Assembly (NCBI GenBank): GCA_934045905.1
Contig: OW203766.1
Span: forward strand, 25,724,309-25,788,308
Length of the DNA stretch: 64,000 nt
Source: Leuctra nigra
Lineage: Eukaryota > Arthropoda > Insecta > Plecoptera > Leuctridae
Direction: 5' to 3'
Shown here: positions 11,130 through 23,779 of the stretch, piece after piece
Position numbering within the stretch: the stretch's first letter is position 1
How the letters are laid out: the number at the start of each line of letters is the position of its first letter
Notes under the pieces: model-generated
The model's input: only the letters and a program-made list of their open reading frames with translations
Told to the model about the DNA's origin: nothing
Database searches by the model: none
Translations under genes and position numbers: made by a program

Positions 11130-11990
11130 TTTAAATTTGCAGTTCATATACTATAATATATATATTTTTTTTATATTCTGAATGACTACCTTCGGTTTTT
11201 AAAATAAGTATTTTGTTATTTGTTTTTATAAGACAGCATTATAATATTTTTTAAATTTCTTTATTTTATATATAATATTTTGAATTGTTAGATTATAAGT
11301 TAGTATGGCCAACGAATAAATAAATTAAACACATTTTTTTTTAAAAATGAGAATGTTTGTAGAGTGAAGTTAAGGCCAATGCATATCACGTGACTTTATT
11401 TCTCTATATACGATCAAAAAAAATAGTTACCTATGAGTACATCGTTCATGTTGAGTAATCCAAGGTGAATTATGAAGAAAATTCACTGCATACTGGAGTT
11501 TATCAATATTTTCAGTCAATATTATTTAATTTTGCAGTGATTTAATAATAAAAACAACACAAATCTCGTGTATAAGTACGCTTGTGAAAACTGTTTAAAC
11601 GCAGTGCTGTTCCTTTAAACATTACATTCATAATAGTGGATATAATTATTATCTCAACATTTCGTTGGAAAGATGAAGAAAGAGCGCATGTTATACCTTA
11701 GACATTGTGTCAGGTTCGTGATACATATGTGCCCTTTTATTAGAGTAAAGTTTGCTGTTCTTGGCTACTCGTAGGATTTCCTTCAACTTCAGATCATGAT
11801 TTGAGAATATTTAGCTACAATGAAGTAAAATCATCTTCAAAGTTATTTTCACAGTTCCTTCTGCGTAGATTAGATCCAACAGATGTGTCCTAACTTAGTA
11901 TCTGATGAGGGAGAAGTATTTGCTAAACTGACCCCTTCGAAGTGAAAATTTGTAGCATTTTGGTTGAATAGTCGTGATGCAGGGGCCTTA
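11130..11990. other. Non-coding, nothing assigned
   Basis: AT-rich sequence with no recognisable element or exon. Confidence 0.5.
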
Positions 11991-11992
11991 TT

Positions 11993-12417
11993 AGGGAAGT
12001 CTCCTTAAAATAAGATTTCAGAATAATATTTTGTTTTATGAAAGTTGAGATGTTGCTGAACACAGATGTGGTATTATTTTTGTTGTGAGACGAATAGTTT
12101 TCAAGGAATTAATTAACAAAGTTTGAAATATTTCTTACAAATTCAAAACAGGAAAATTGACAATGACATCACAATTAGCTATATTATTGCCATGGCAACA
12201 AAGGAATCACCATGGTAACACATTGTTGAAGACTTGAAAATGACATCACAATCCTGATTCTTGATACAGACCGTTTTTCCCGCCAAAATATCCAATGATA
12301 TTTGAATTTGATTTTTATGAATGAAAATTTTAAATTTCGCTGGTTATAAGTGTGTTTGCTTGTTATTTGTGTTGATATTTACAAATTAACTAGAATAAAA
12401 TTTCACGAGACTTCCCT
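11993..12417. mobile_element. MITE with AGGGAAGTCTC ends, copy 1
   Basis: The ends AGGGAAGTCTC and GAGACTTCCCT are perfect inverted repeats. The copy at 19684-20103 is inverted, the one at 54868-55263 has the same orientation, and a part copy lies at 62041-62160. The interior is conserved, including ttgccatggcaac at about 12187-12199, a GTTGCCATGGCAAC-like palindrome. About 425 bp, non-coding. Confidence 0.85.
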
Positions 12418-14292
12418 ATTGAAGACGTCACAGGTGCTCGGGAGGGGTGGGGGATCCGAAGATCTTTGGTCCAGCAGTGTGAGAGGCATGCTGTGATGTC
12501 ATCTTCAGCGACATTTGTTGTTTATCTTAAGAGATTCGTGGAATTCGTTGACGGGAATACTGCCAGTCCAGTTCACGCAGCATCTGAAGCCGTCAACCCC
12601 ATGCGGAGTCAATGACGGGATGATGTCCTTTTTAGCGTCGCCATCATGGACTCGCGTCATCTGCATAACAGATGATACAACAACTATATGATTATGTTTT
12701 GTTATTGACATTTCACTGGGTCTATTTCAGTGATACCACGTGAATATCAATAGAAAATACGTTGATGGCCAAGCAAAGTTGTGACAAGCAAGTGGCCTTC
12801 TTCCCATCCAAAATGTGTACTGTTTCAATTGCAATCATATAAATCTGCAATTATCACACAGACTTTCAATTTGTCTTGTTTTCGTTATGAATAGGCGAAT
12901 ACAGTGACGAAGAGTATGTTCAACTTTTTATTTATGTATTATATTGTAATGATTCATAAACAAAATATTTACATCCCGATTTTTATGATCGTAGCGAAAC
13001 CCTCATTTAGTGGGGACTGTGTCTAGATCAGAAATAAATTCATTGAAATTAGGTACGATTCGTCGTTCTTCATAACTTTGGGGACTTGAAGCATTCCCAT
13101 TGAAACAGTAATATTCCAATTTGTATATGTTAAAAGGGTCACATGAGTTGTAGAATCACCTTTATAATAAGTAAAATACATTCTTTAAGGGGTAGATAAC
13201 TACTTAACTAATATAGTCACCAACTAGAATGACACCGACCTTGTTGACGCAATATTCGAATAAATTACTGATTTTGACATTTCTACATATTGAAAACACA
13301 TCATGATGCGTATTGTTGTACTGTTCCATATAATCAGAGCCAGATGTTTGTGGTGATAAAAAAAGCCAAAATTCGTTTTCAACATTCTGAAAGTGGTGAA
13401 TTGGTGGTGATAATTATGTTAATTTTCGCGATTGGTGGTGAAATAGGAAAAAAATGATTTTTTTAAGAATAAGTGTGAAATATGACGCGCGAGCGAGCGG
13501 CAATACTACCTAGGATACTACCTTAGACTAAATAACTTATTTAGTCTAAGATACTACCAATCCCCTCTCACTAGCGAGACTCGGCGCGTGCGCATGTGCA
13601 CCCCTGTTCAAGGTCATGTAGGTGCGTCATTCCATGCTCAGCAGCCAATCAGCTGGCACCCCCATACACTCTTTGGCTGACACTGACAGCTGGCTTACGA
13701 AGAAAACAATGTGATTCTTTCTGTTTCGTGGTACTTTAGACACAGATCGAGGAAAATTTCGTAAAATATATACTCTGAATCGGGAAATGTTGCAAAACAC
13801 GTAGATTTGGGACAAAATCGCGTGAAATCGCGAGAATTCGTCAATATCGCGTCAAAACACAAATTTCGCGAAAATTCGCGAGAAAAAGATACATATATTT
13901 GGAATCAGGAGTGTATGAAACGTAAAGATATGACAGAAAATTCATGTTTCTAAACATTTCGCGTTTATCGTGGAAACCATAAACAACTATAATCTTTTGA
14001 AATGTAATAACTTCAGCCATCGCGCTATGAATTTGACCTTGGCACATTGCACTTTCACGAGACGGAGAGCTTTCTCTGCGTCTCGTATCACTAACATAGA
14101 GTAGTCAATGATTTTGTCAACTAGTCAAAATGACCGACAAAACCGGGACTGGAACCGGAACCGGAATCGAAAAGAAACGTTATTTTATAGGAACTGGAAC
14201 CGGAACCGGAACCCTTATTAATATTTATCATTATTTGGGTTCTTAAACGATTCCATAATGGTTCTTTTAATAATTATTTTCATTGAATTTTT
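12418..14292. other. Non-coding, contains a 29-nt palindrome
   Basis: No gene is supported. Bases 13522-13550 form the palindrome cttagactaaataa-c-ttatttagtctaag. GC-richer patches near 13560-13620 carry no extended reading frame. Confidence 0.5.
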
Positions 14293-14342
14293 TGAGCGAG
14301 CGAAGCGAGCGTCTCCTTTTGGCTCTTTTGGCACGGACCTCT

Positions 14343-14383
<41 letters not shown>

Positions 14384-15116
14384 CCGCTATTAACCGATGC
14401 ACAGGTTGCACCGTTTCAGCGATCGATCTGAAATTTTGCACACATGTAAAACCAACCTTCTCTGTTTGCAGACCCTAATTTTTTGGAAATCCATTCATTA
14501 GTTAAAATTTAAATAAATATCTCCTGATAGGTTAAAAAATTAAAATGGTCTTCGATAAATCTGATCAAACTCATATTTTGGCTACACAGGCCAGAGTTTT
14601 TCTTCGATCGAGCTGGAATTTTGCACACATGTAGAGACAACCTTCTCTGTTTACAGACCCTAATTTTTGTTGAAATCCAATAATTAGTTAAAATTTAAAT
14701 AAATATCTCCTGATAGGCTGAAAATGAAAAGGGTCTTCGATAATTTTGATCAAACTCATATTTTGCATGATCATTAAGACCAACATTGTCTATTATTTTA
14801 CAAAATTTCATCCCATTCAGTTAAGAACGTATGAACTAATTGACATTTTAAATAGCTGTCAGAGATGAAGTATCGAAATTAATGTTTTCCAGTGCCAATT
14901 GAATTGAACCCGATTTGCTATATTTATCAGGGTGCTTAGATGCTATTTTCAACTTTCGATGAAAAGCATAATATACTTTTATATTGATTGAGTGATCATA
15001 TTTCAATTAAATATGGATGTATTATATTTTCTGTGCGTTGTGTACGCATTTCCGGTTCGAGAATTTACACGTACCCGTGCTCGCTCATCAACGCGTTACA
15101 CTGAGCGTTTTCCTAG
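14293..15116 (+). mobile_element. Helentron/HINE-like element, copy C
   Basis: It starts TGAGCGAGCGAAGCGAGCGT and has a pure poly-T run of about 40 nt at 14343-14383. It contains two diverged copies of the line with gatctgaaattttgcacaca, then ends CTCGCTCATCAACGCGTTAC followed by GCGTTTTCCTAG and a host T. The last ~125 bp closely match the end of copy E. Length 824 bp. The 62-residue reading frame at its 3' end is incidental. Confidence 0.8.
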
Positions 15117-17467
15117 TACTTTATTGCCTTTCAAATTATATGAAAAATTAATTTGTTACCATTTACAGTTTTTCAAATAAATTATCACCGAGTCATATTA
15201 ATGTTAGACATTTCTTAGCATGAAAGTTCCCAAAAGTCAATTAAAAAAAAAAATTGTCTGATTTTGAAGGAACCGTTTGGAAACCTTATGGAACCAAAAT
15301 AGAACCGGAACCGGAATCGGAACCGTTATTTTTAAAAACTTGGAACCGGTACCGAATTGGAACCGATATTCATTTGGGTTCCAGTCCCTGCGACAAAGTA
15401 ATTTTCTAAATCCCATTTCCATACGTCTGGACCTAAGCTGTATTGTCTAGACATGGTCAATCATATCCTGCTATTACAGTAACGTAACTTTTGAATCTCT
15501 TGTTTCTGTTGACGTCGGTTAAGAAAATGATTTGTGTTTGTATGTTCAAGAATGATGTCAAAGAAAGCGGTTGGCACAAATCATGTGGAAGTGTAGAATT
15601 AGGTCGACGAAAGTTCTACATACGATTTCAGCCAACGACGATAATATATTCAGCATGAGAGATTCACTCACGAGAATTCGGAAAAAAGTGAAAAACGATC
15701 GGCAGGATCACTGGTGGTCAGGTTTCTTGACAATCGACCAGTTTTATTATCAATGAAATGAAAGCTCACTTTCTGAGAGAGACAAAAGAAAACATAAGCA
15801 TAGACTGGTGCGATCTAATATTTCAGTCAATCTGATGAATTCGCGGATCTTTTTTCCATATTACGTAAAAAATAAACAAAGATGCCACTATCCAAACAAT
15901 AAATATAATAATAAATAATAGGTCCTACCTAATGCACTAAAATACTTGTTTCATTGTTTTAAAAAAATCGATTCAACGCAATTAGTATCATAAAGTAACT
16001 TTAAAAGATATCCCAAATAGAATAGCGAAAGTTTAGTTCTAATCGGTAAGACCGTTTTTGAGAAATGGAATCACTTGCGGTTTTCGAAATGGCGACTCAA
16101 ATAATCATAAAGTGGTGTAGTTTCACGATTTTCACGGCCCTCTATGTAAACGGCATAACTTATTGTTGGCAAACTTGGAATATGGTCGTGTACCTCCGAA
16201 TTAAGATTTCACGGAAATGTGAGATTTTCCATTTTTAAATATCCAGTAGGTAGGTATGCTTAAAATGCCAAAACTATAAATTATGTACACAATGGTATTG
16301 ATAGATTTATATTATGTTTAAATTCAGTATTACAAAACACAGATTCTACAATATGAAATGAAATAATAAATAACATAATGTTCCCTTGGTTTACAATACA
16401 GAGAAGGTGGTGTGCTAACCACCCACACGACTCCCTCAGTAATTGACCAGAAAATGTCTTATTCCACATAAAATATGAGTTACTTGTGTTTAATCCGACA
16501 TCAAAGAAACAATCCACGTAAGTCACCACGAAGGCATTAAAATATTACTTGAACAAAGAGGCTCTTGACATCTACTTACCCTTCTTGTGTGCCATGTAAA
16601 ATAATGTACTCTGTGTGGGCACAACTACTTCCTCCCTTATTCTGGACCGGAAATGATGCTGTAAATCATCAACGTTTACCAACTAAATAGGTCAGTTCTG
16701 TATGATCTTGGTTTGACTTTGTGTGGTGCTTCCGTACTTCTCTCCCACATTATATAGCGACTGGACGCCTACGTTCTGACATTTTGCTCAAATTACTCGA
16801 ATGCTGATACTTCCGACTTTTTTTATTATTATTATTTGTCAGTGGGTGTTGTTTAATTTTCAGAGAAGACATATAATATTCAATTCTCTCGTACATGTGT
16901 GTAATACGTAACCAATCTACACGATATACCAAGAGAGTTTTTTTTTCAAAGAAGAATATTAAATCTACAGAAAATTTACTATCTCTACCACCACTAATAA
17001 AATTTGTAAAATCTCAAAACAAAAACAAAAAGAAATTAAGTCTTCTGTGGTAAGGAGAAAGCGCTAATTTTATTTAGGTGTCTTTTTTATTTTGTTTTCA
17101 CACTAACTGAATTTTTAAAAATCAGACCCTTTCACGCTTAATTAACTAAATAATGCCGCACACTAGAGTAGATAACGATCTCCGATCAAGTGTTCGGCAC
17201 GTGAAAGAATATTCTGTAAGTAAGATTGAAGACAAAGTTGAAAAAATTGAATAATTGTTCGCGTCTCGAAAACTTGCGCCGGTCTCAGACATTACAAATG
17301 ACGTAAGAAAGTAATTGACGATAAGTGAAATTTTTTAACATGTCTAGATGGTATATCATACTATAGGGATCGCACAGCTTTCAGAAAGTTGTCGATTCTA
17401 CTTTTACATAATTTACTAGTATGTATAACTTGTATAATCTCAAACCAGTGTAATTTGGTACATTTAT
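15117..17467. other. Non-coding, with a composite-family remnant
   Basis: Bases 16020-16270 retain the composite-family text: a ggttttcgaaatggcg-like block, cacggccctctatgtaaacggcataac and gaaatgtgagattttcc. The GC-poor remainder holds only short incidental reading frames. Confidence 0.5.
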
Positions 17468-18397
17468 TGAGCGAGCGTAGCGAGCGTCACCACGGTACTC
17501 TTACGGCACTTTCTCTGTGTGTGTTTTTTTTTTTTTTGTTTCTTTTTTCTTTTCTTTTTTTTTGTGTTCACTGCCCAGGTCAAACGGCACAACCAATCGA
17601 TTTGAAATTTTGCACATATACTAACGTAATCCATGCGGTCCCTGGGATCGTTTTTGAACGGGCTCATGTTATTGGTTCAAATTTAAAAAAAAATATCTTT
17701 CGATTGGTAGTTCCGATCAATTTGAAATTTTGACAAGTCATGGCGACCAACATTTTACCCAATCATACAAAGTTTCAGCCAAATCCTCCCATTGGTTAAA
17801 ATTTAAAAAAATATTTTATGTAATTTTTTAAATTTAAACTTGAACCGTATGACTGATCAACTTTAAACTTTGCATGGTCATTGGGACTAACATTATCTGC
17901 ATTTTTGACAATTTTCAGACTAATCTATGTTTAAATCCAAAAGTTATTGACGTTTTACGGACATTTTGCGTGTTGGCTGTCAAATTTCTCGAAAATGTTG
18001 ATCACGGCTACTTCGACTCTTTATAGTTCCAAGGTAGTTAGAGTAGAAACTTTCAAACGTATGAAACTGATATGACCATTCAACAGATCGATCTAATATT
18101 GTGTAAGTACACACACTTTTATCATATGAGTGGTCCCAGGTCTATTTTTTTAAAGAGATCATGTGATTTTAGAATATTAACGAGGAACAGTTCAATCAGA
18201 AAGGTTCAAAAGGTTCAAGCTTTGCATGGTTATTGGGACTAATGTTTTAGGACAATTTTGAGATTTTTATACTTGAGTCTGACGAAATTCAAGAATTATT
18301 GGCTTTTAATGATATTTTCGATAGACATTATTTCGGTTCGAGTTGTTGCGCCTGTCCGTGCTCGCTCATCAACGCGTTACACAGAGCGTTTTCCTAG
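17468..18397 (+). mobile_element. Helentron/HINE-like element, copy D
   Basis: It starts TGAGCGAGCGTAGCGAGCGT, with an impure T tract at about 17524-17565. The interior repeats the gatctgaaattttgcaca and ttgcatggtcattgggac motifs. It ends GCTCGCTCATCAACGCGTTA, hairpin, TTCCTAG, then host T. Length 930 bp. It lies tail to tail with copy E, 117 bp away. Confidence 0.85.
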
Positions 18398-18514
18398 TAT
18401 CTAATTATACATAATTTATTTCAAACTTCAATCCTTAACTTCTAAATTTTATCGACGATACCTACTCTGAGCAAAAGTAAAAATCGTTCTCGAATGATAC
18501 GAATTGCCTGATAG

Positions 18515-19494
18515 CTAGGAAACGCAGTAACGCGTTGATGAGCGAACACCTGTACGTACAAATTCTCGAACCGGAATTCCGTACCAAACTCACAGAAAGC
18601 ATATACATCCATATTGAATTGAAATATGATAATAATAATAATAATGTAATTTATTGAGCACATAAAATAGGTACACAATTGGTCTGTATTCAACAATCGA
18701 GTCGTTGATCTTCCATACATCCATCTCTTCTATTCAGCTGCTTCACCTCTTCACCGTTTACCTATTTCTTCTTAAGTTATTCATAAAAGTCATTATACAT
18801 ATAGTTGTGCTTCAATGTCAGTGGTAATATTGGAAGAACATCCAAGCATTTGCTTTTTTTAGCTGAGGGAAAACCACTGAAAAAACATTCTCAGCAGGAT
18901 GTGTGTGATCTTTATTGTTGTCTTCCAATGCACATTACTTCTTGTTCTTGAATTCTTGTTCTTGAATTAGCGTGAGTTTGTTCTTGACTAGTGTCTTGAA
19001 TGGTATTAAACTTAATGTCTGCTCTTCCCTAGTTGTTGCATTATACGCTACCGAGGCTGAATATGAAAAACAATTCTTAAATTTTGTACCTCGATGAGTG
19101 CCAAAGTCGAGCTTTTCTTTGGACCGCGTATCTCTTCCGTGAATATCTTGTCTTCTTCTTAACTTATCATTCAAATATTTAGGTTCTCCTGTTAACAGTA
19201 TCTTGTGCGTTGCGCATGTCAAGTGAAGATCCACCAAATCAACATAAAAGTATATGCTTTTCATTGAAACTTGAAAAAAGCATCTAACAATAAGTTCAGG
19301 AGATATTTATTTAAATTTTACCAATGAACGGATTTAAAAAATAGGGTCTGCAACGCTCAGAAATGGTCCGTACATGTGTGCAAAATTTCAACTCGATCGA
19401 CAAAAAGCTCTGATGTGTATAGCCTCAGTAACAGAAAAAAAATCAGAGGTCCGTGCCAAAAGAGCCAAAAGGAGTCACTCCCTTCGCTCTCTCA
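18515..19494 (-). mobile_element. Helentron/HINE-like element, copy E
   Basis: On the minus strand it runs from TGAGAGAGCGAAGGGAGTGA (complement of 19475-19494) to a shortened hairpin and CTAG (complement of 18515). It holds an (AAT)n microsatellite near 18630-18645. The part between 18650 and 19260 differs from other copies and may be a later insertion. Confidence 0.7.
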
Positions 19495-19683
19495 AATATT
19501 TGCCGGAATAATCCGATGAAGTCAATGCTAACTTGTGATCTATAGCTCTAGTATGTGAGCTCTGATTTTACCTGACCAACAGCCAATCCGTTTCGTTCAA
19601 ATATCATTTTTACTTTGGCCAAGTGTACTACCTTTATTTCCCCGACACATAGTTGAAAATGAAATCATACCTTTCCCTACAAT

Positions 19684-20103
19684 AGGGAAGTCTCTTAAAA
19701 TTTTATTCTAGTTAATTTGTAAATATCAACACAAATAACAATGACAAACACACTTATCACCATAGCAAAATTTAAAAGTTTCATTCATACAAATCAAATT
19801 TAAATATCATTGGATATTTTGGCGGGAAAAACGGCAGGCAACGAGAATCATGATTGTGATGCCATTTCCAAGTCTCCAACAATGTGTTACCATGGTGTTT
19901 TCTTTGTTGCCATGGCAATATAGCAGATTGTGATTGTCAAATTTCCCGTTTTAAAATTGCAAGAAATATATCAATCTTTGTAAATTAATTCCTTGAAAAC
20001 TATTCATCTCACAACAAAAATAATACAATATCTGTGTTCAGCAACATCTCAAGTTTCATAAAACAAATATCATTTTGAAATATAATTTTAATGAGACTTC
20101 CCT
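19684..20103. mobile_element. MITE with AGGGAAGTCTC ends, copy 2 (inverted)
   Basis: The AGGGAAGTCTC end and GAGACTTCCCT end flank an interior that is the reverse complement of the 11993-12417 copy. It includes GTTGCCATGGCAAT at 19906-19919 and a second site, ttaccatggtg. Confidence 0.85.
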
Positions 20104-21194
20104 ATTACAATATTCGACGAGAAACATCTCTCTATTTCTATCTATCATTCAGGACCTATCTCTCTCTTTCTCTCTATCTCCCTCTCTCAGCAACCTCTGC
20201 ATATGTACACGTGACCATTCTCTCCTGGGGAAACTCTGGTCGAATTAATTGGATACGAAAGACAATTGGAACCGGCATCGGTGGCTCTCTGGAGATGGCT
20301 TTCATCGTACTATTCACCTTTCCTATTCCCTCCCGAGACAAAACAGTGGTCAAAGAGTGGCGAAATACGACTCTTCCTGGAACATGGGAGCGAAGGGCTA
20401 GCGTAGGGAAATCTGTGGTAGCTTCAACAAATTAGCAGTATAACATTATTATTGACTTTATTGCAGAGTTCATTTCATTTGGTCCTATGGCGACCAATGC
20501 GAAACTTGTTTAAAAAAAAGTATTATGTCAACGAAAAGTTTCGCAGTAAACTGTAGAATTTATGTGCAAACTTACATAAATTTGACAGACCAAGGAACGG
20601 GGGCAGGGATATTACACATTGAAAAATTTAAAAGTATTCATACATTTTATTTTAAGGAGGGACCATGATGCAACAATATACTAGCTAGAGACAGTTATAC
20701 CTACCATGAGGAGGGACCATCGTATTTCCCCTTTCCTAAGAAATCGTCGAAATTCTGCATAGGTATATACAGAAAATAGCATTCTGCATCATAATATGCA
20801 TGGTATTATGGATCCCCTCCTTTCCACATCCTCTCTGCAAAATCTGCAATTTTACTACTTATATGAATTGGGATGGTATCCTTTTTTTATAATTTTAAAA
20901 AGTTTTACTTGCTCTACCCTACAGGTGTTGCTATATCGATCCACATTCACATATTCAAGATGTTATCCTTTAAAATATCTCGATCATGAACTATCCCTAC
21001 ACTCTTAATTACATCTTAATTCCCTCTAATTTATCCCAGAGTACGAAAAGTTGTAAACTGCGAAATTCTTCCCATGGGCTTGCTAGTGAAGTAATAATGT
21101 TATGGATTGCCACCACCACCTGTAACTGTGCCTATGTTTAGACCGCGAGCTCGGTAGATGGCACCACTGCGCAGGTCTGCCCTCCTTGCTCGGG
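20104..21194. other. Non-coding, no element identified
   Basis: Starts with CT-rich sequence. A 114-codon frame at 20091-20435 begins inside the preceding MITE and shows no family motif, so I do not call it a gene. Confidence 0.5.
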
Positions 21195-21230
21195 CGACCT
21201 GAGGTCATCCGAGGTCATCCAAGGTCGATC
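21195..21230 (+). promoter_or_regulatory. Clustered AGGTCA half-sites (ER1 + DR4 + DR4)
   Basis: AGGTCA at 21202-21207 and 21212-21217 and AGGTCG at 21222-21227 lie in the same direction with four-base gaps (tccg, tcca), the DR4 spacing. A GACCT lies one base before the first, in opposite orientation. Nuclear receptors such as ecdysone receptor/ultraspiracle bind such half-sites. The 10-bp spacing also fits a simple decamer triplication, so function is uncertain. Confidence 0.4.
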
Positions 21231-21382
21231 AACTCGACGCTCAGATTCCTTCATCACAGTCTGCAACCTAGTTTTAAATGCGAAGTGTCTTCTTTGTATT
21301 CTAAGTTGACGTTATTGACGTGACAGGCTATACTCAATGTTTGATTTGACATTATTTTATCCGCCGAATACAAATCTGTACA

Positions 21383-21960
21383 TCAGAGGTAGAAGGCCGG
21401 ATGTCCATATTCTCCATTTTGCGTTGCACACTTTTGAAATGATGTAATCAACCTATATCATTGCAATTTGACTGAATATGTTAACAAAATACACACAAAC
21501 AGTTACAGTTATTTTGAAGTATTCTCTAACGCAATGACTCATGTCATCATTACACATAATATGATTGGATGAAGGCAGAATAACTTTTTTTTTATAAAGA
21601 AAACAGTTTGTTTTTTCTCTCTTTAATAATCATTGAAATTAATGGAATTGAAATTGAATCAATTATTCTCCGTTTCAAACTTTAAGTACAATGTAACATT
21701 CAATGTACTTATACACTCATTTAAGCATTGACATTTAAGTATATAATTGACTTTATCAGTCAATACCCGATTTGTTAGTTACGATGTCCTAGGAAATGTC
21801 AAATGTCAATCTTCATCATTCTGGGTGCGGATTGCATTCTCTTCAAATCACGACCTGCCACACACACTGTTCAATAATATTTGAGTCAAAGAGAAGGATA
21901 ACAACGTAGGCAACGCGACTTTGGCGACATAATTGTGTGTTATTCTGCCTTCAGGTATTT
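21383..21960. mobile_element. AGAAGG-family MITE, rearranged
   Basis: The left end reads aggtagaaggccggatgtcc, followed by the reverse of the block seen at 9505-9690. A gattggatgaaggcagaataac segment at about 21563-21585 is mirrored by ttattctgccttcagg at 21940-21955, so an inner inverted pair encloses AT-rich sequence. Confidence 0.5.
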
Positions 21961-22207
21961 CAGCAATTCAAATTAATTAACTTGTTTGGATACAGTTGAT
22001 TCAATTCTGTTGGATTGTCAAAACAATAAAATGGGAAGTCGAAAACTGAAATTCAAATGTTACTTATATTGTCTATTAATTTAGAGTGTGTTTAAAACCC
22101 ACTCGCTATAGCTCAAAGCTGTTATCTATTGAAAACGAGAATACAAATTTGATAAATTGATATAATATCTTTGTTCAAAAGGAGATGAACTGCATCAAAC
22201 GTGATGT

Positions 22208-22240
22208 TTTGAGCGAAGCGAATGTCTCATTTTAACATTT
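22208..22240 (+). mobile_element. HINE 5'-end fragment
   Basis: Reads ttttgagcgaagcgaatgtctc, matching the 5' terminal block of the HINE family. What follows does not clearly continue as the family. Confidence 0.4.
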
Positions 22241-22666
22241 TATTGTCATGCTTCTCTGATATGATTTTAGTACCATGCTTCCCCTGTTTGGAGTAAATCT
22301 GCAATTTTTTATTACAACGAGCTACAAATAGTTCAAAATAATGTGTAAGAATGGCGGGTAACATACCCAGATACATTTCAATCGACAGGATCCACAGGAA
22401 ATTTAATATGTACCTAAATTAAGAGACTATATCCTCGAAGTTCGAACTGACTTAGGTACAGTTTCTACCCTAATTGTGCAAGAAATGTGCATAACTTATT
22501 AATCTACGATCTGGGCAAATATACAATCAATTCACTCAATTACAAGAAATACAAACACAAAAGACCGCAACATATACTTCTGTAACCTTACATTATCTAG
22601 TTCCATGTCACTTATTTTTTATTTCCTAATGTTCATTATGCTTATTTTTCCGGTCCTTCATTATAA

Positions 22667-22953
22667 CATAGACATTTATACTCACTGCGTTCGAGATATG
22701 CATCTAGCATGGCGACGTGGGAACCTATGCTCGACCTCTATGCGGCAGCCATGTTGCGGTACTTACTATTTGTTTACATTCTGTCAGTGCGTCAAAACGT
22801 GGTAGACATCATGGCAGATTGCCAATTCTGCAAACCAATACCGCAACATGGCTGCTATTGCTTAGCATGACGTCAAGGCCTAGGAACCACCTTGGGTACG
22901 CCTCTCCAACCCGTAGATGCATATCTCGAACGCAGTGAGTATAAATGTCTATG
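22667..22953. mobile_element. Foldback transposon with perfect 40-bp ends
   Basis: Bases 22667-22706 and 22914-22953 are exact 40-bp inverted repeats beginning CATAGACATTTATACTCACT. The flanks both read ATTATAA, a 7-bp match that looks like a target duplication. An inner pair (gcagccatgttgcggta / taccgcaacatggctgc) forms a second stem. Intact arms suggest a recent insertion. The two short reading frames inside are not genes. Confidence 0.85.
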
Positions 22954-23779
22954 ATTATAAACAAACAATATGTCGCAGGTTTTTTAAATTGTCACATTTT
23001 TTTCCTCTTATTTCTATAACCTTAAGTATAAATAAAAAAAATACTCAAAAATATTACTATTAAGCATTAAGTCTCAATTAAACAAGTGGAGGTGAAAGCC
23101 AGGAATTGTTACCAATAACTTTAGAAAGGGTAAATAACCTATATTATTCAATAAAGTTGTTTAAAAAAATACCTACATGCTTTGATATCCCCAAGGTGCA
23201 TAATGTTTGAATACCGTAGTAAAGCTACCTATACATACTATTGTTTGGTTGGTAATCACTCCATTGTGTTGTTTCCGATAACGTAAAACTATTTCAAAGC
23301 ATGATGTAAATGTGCTATGATAACAAATGGTTGGTACATCCACACAGATTTGAACGAAGACCGCGTTTTCGCACTTCGAGTTAAATCTCAGTGTTTAATT
23401 CAAACACCTCTTGATTGTGCTTAATTGGCAGATGTAATTAACTCTTCTTTCAACTGTAACGTTTTAATTTGTGGTGTTACTCTCTAATTACTTAAATCCC
23501 CCAAAGAGACTCTGCAGATCTGGAATTATTTATTCTCCAATATCAAATAGCATATATTTTGGGTGAAAATTCAAGTCGTGTTCCTATTATGTATTTTTTT
23601 TCGAGCTCTAGCAAAACGATTAAATATTAATTACTTACTCCTAATGTGATGTTATCAAATAATTAAAAAGGCGTACCTGTACTAAGTTAAAAATAGGTTT
23701 TATTATCAGAAATTCCTTCTTGAAGTTCTTATCAAAGATTATATGTACATTTAAAAAAAAAACGTTTCATATCAGGTTA
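22954..23779. other. Non-coding, nothing assigned
   Basis: AT-rich sequence without a recognised element. Confidence 0.5.

Noticed and set aside
20091..20435. A 114-residue gene
   Set aside because: It begins inside a MITE terminus and shows no conserved pattern.
22605..22938. Two overlapping 66-73 residue proteins
   Set aside because: Both lie in or across the foldback transposon with 40-bp arms and follow its inverted structure.
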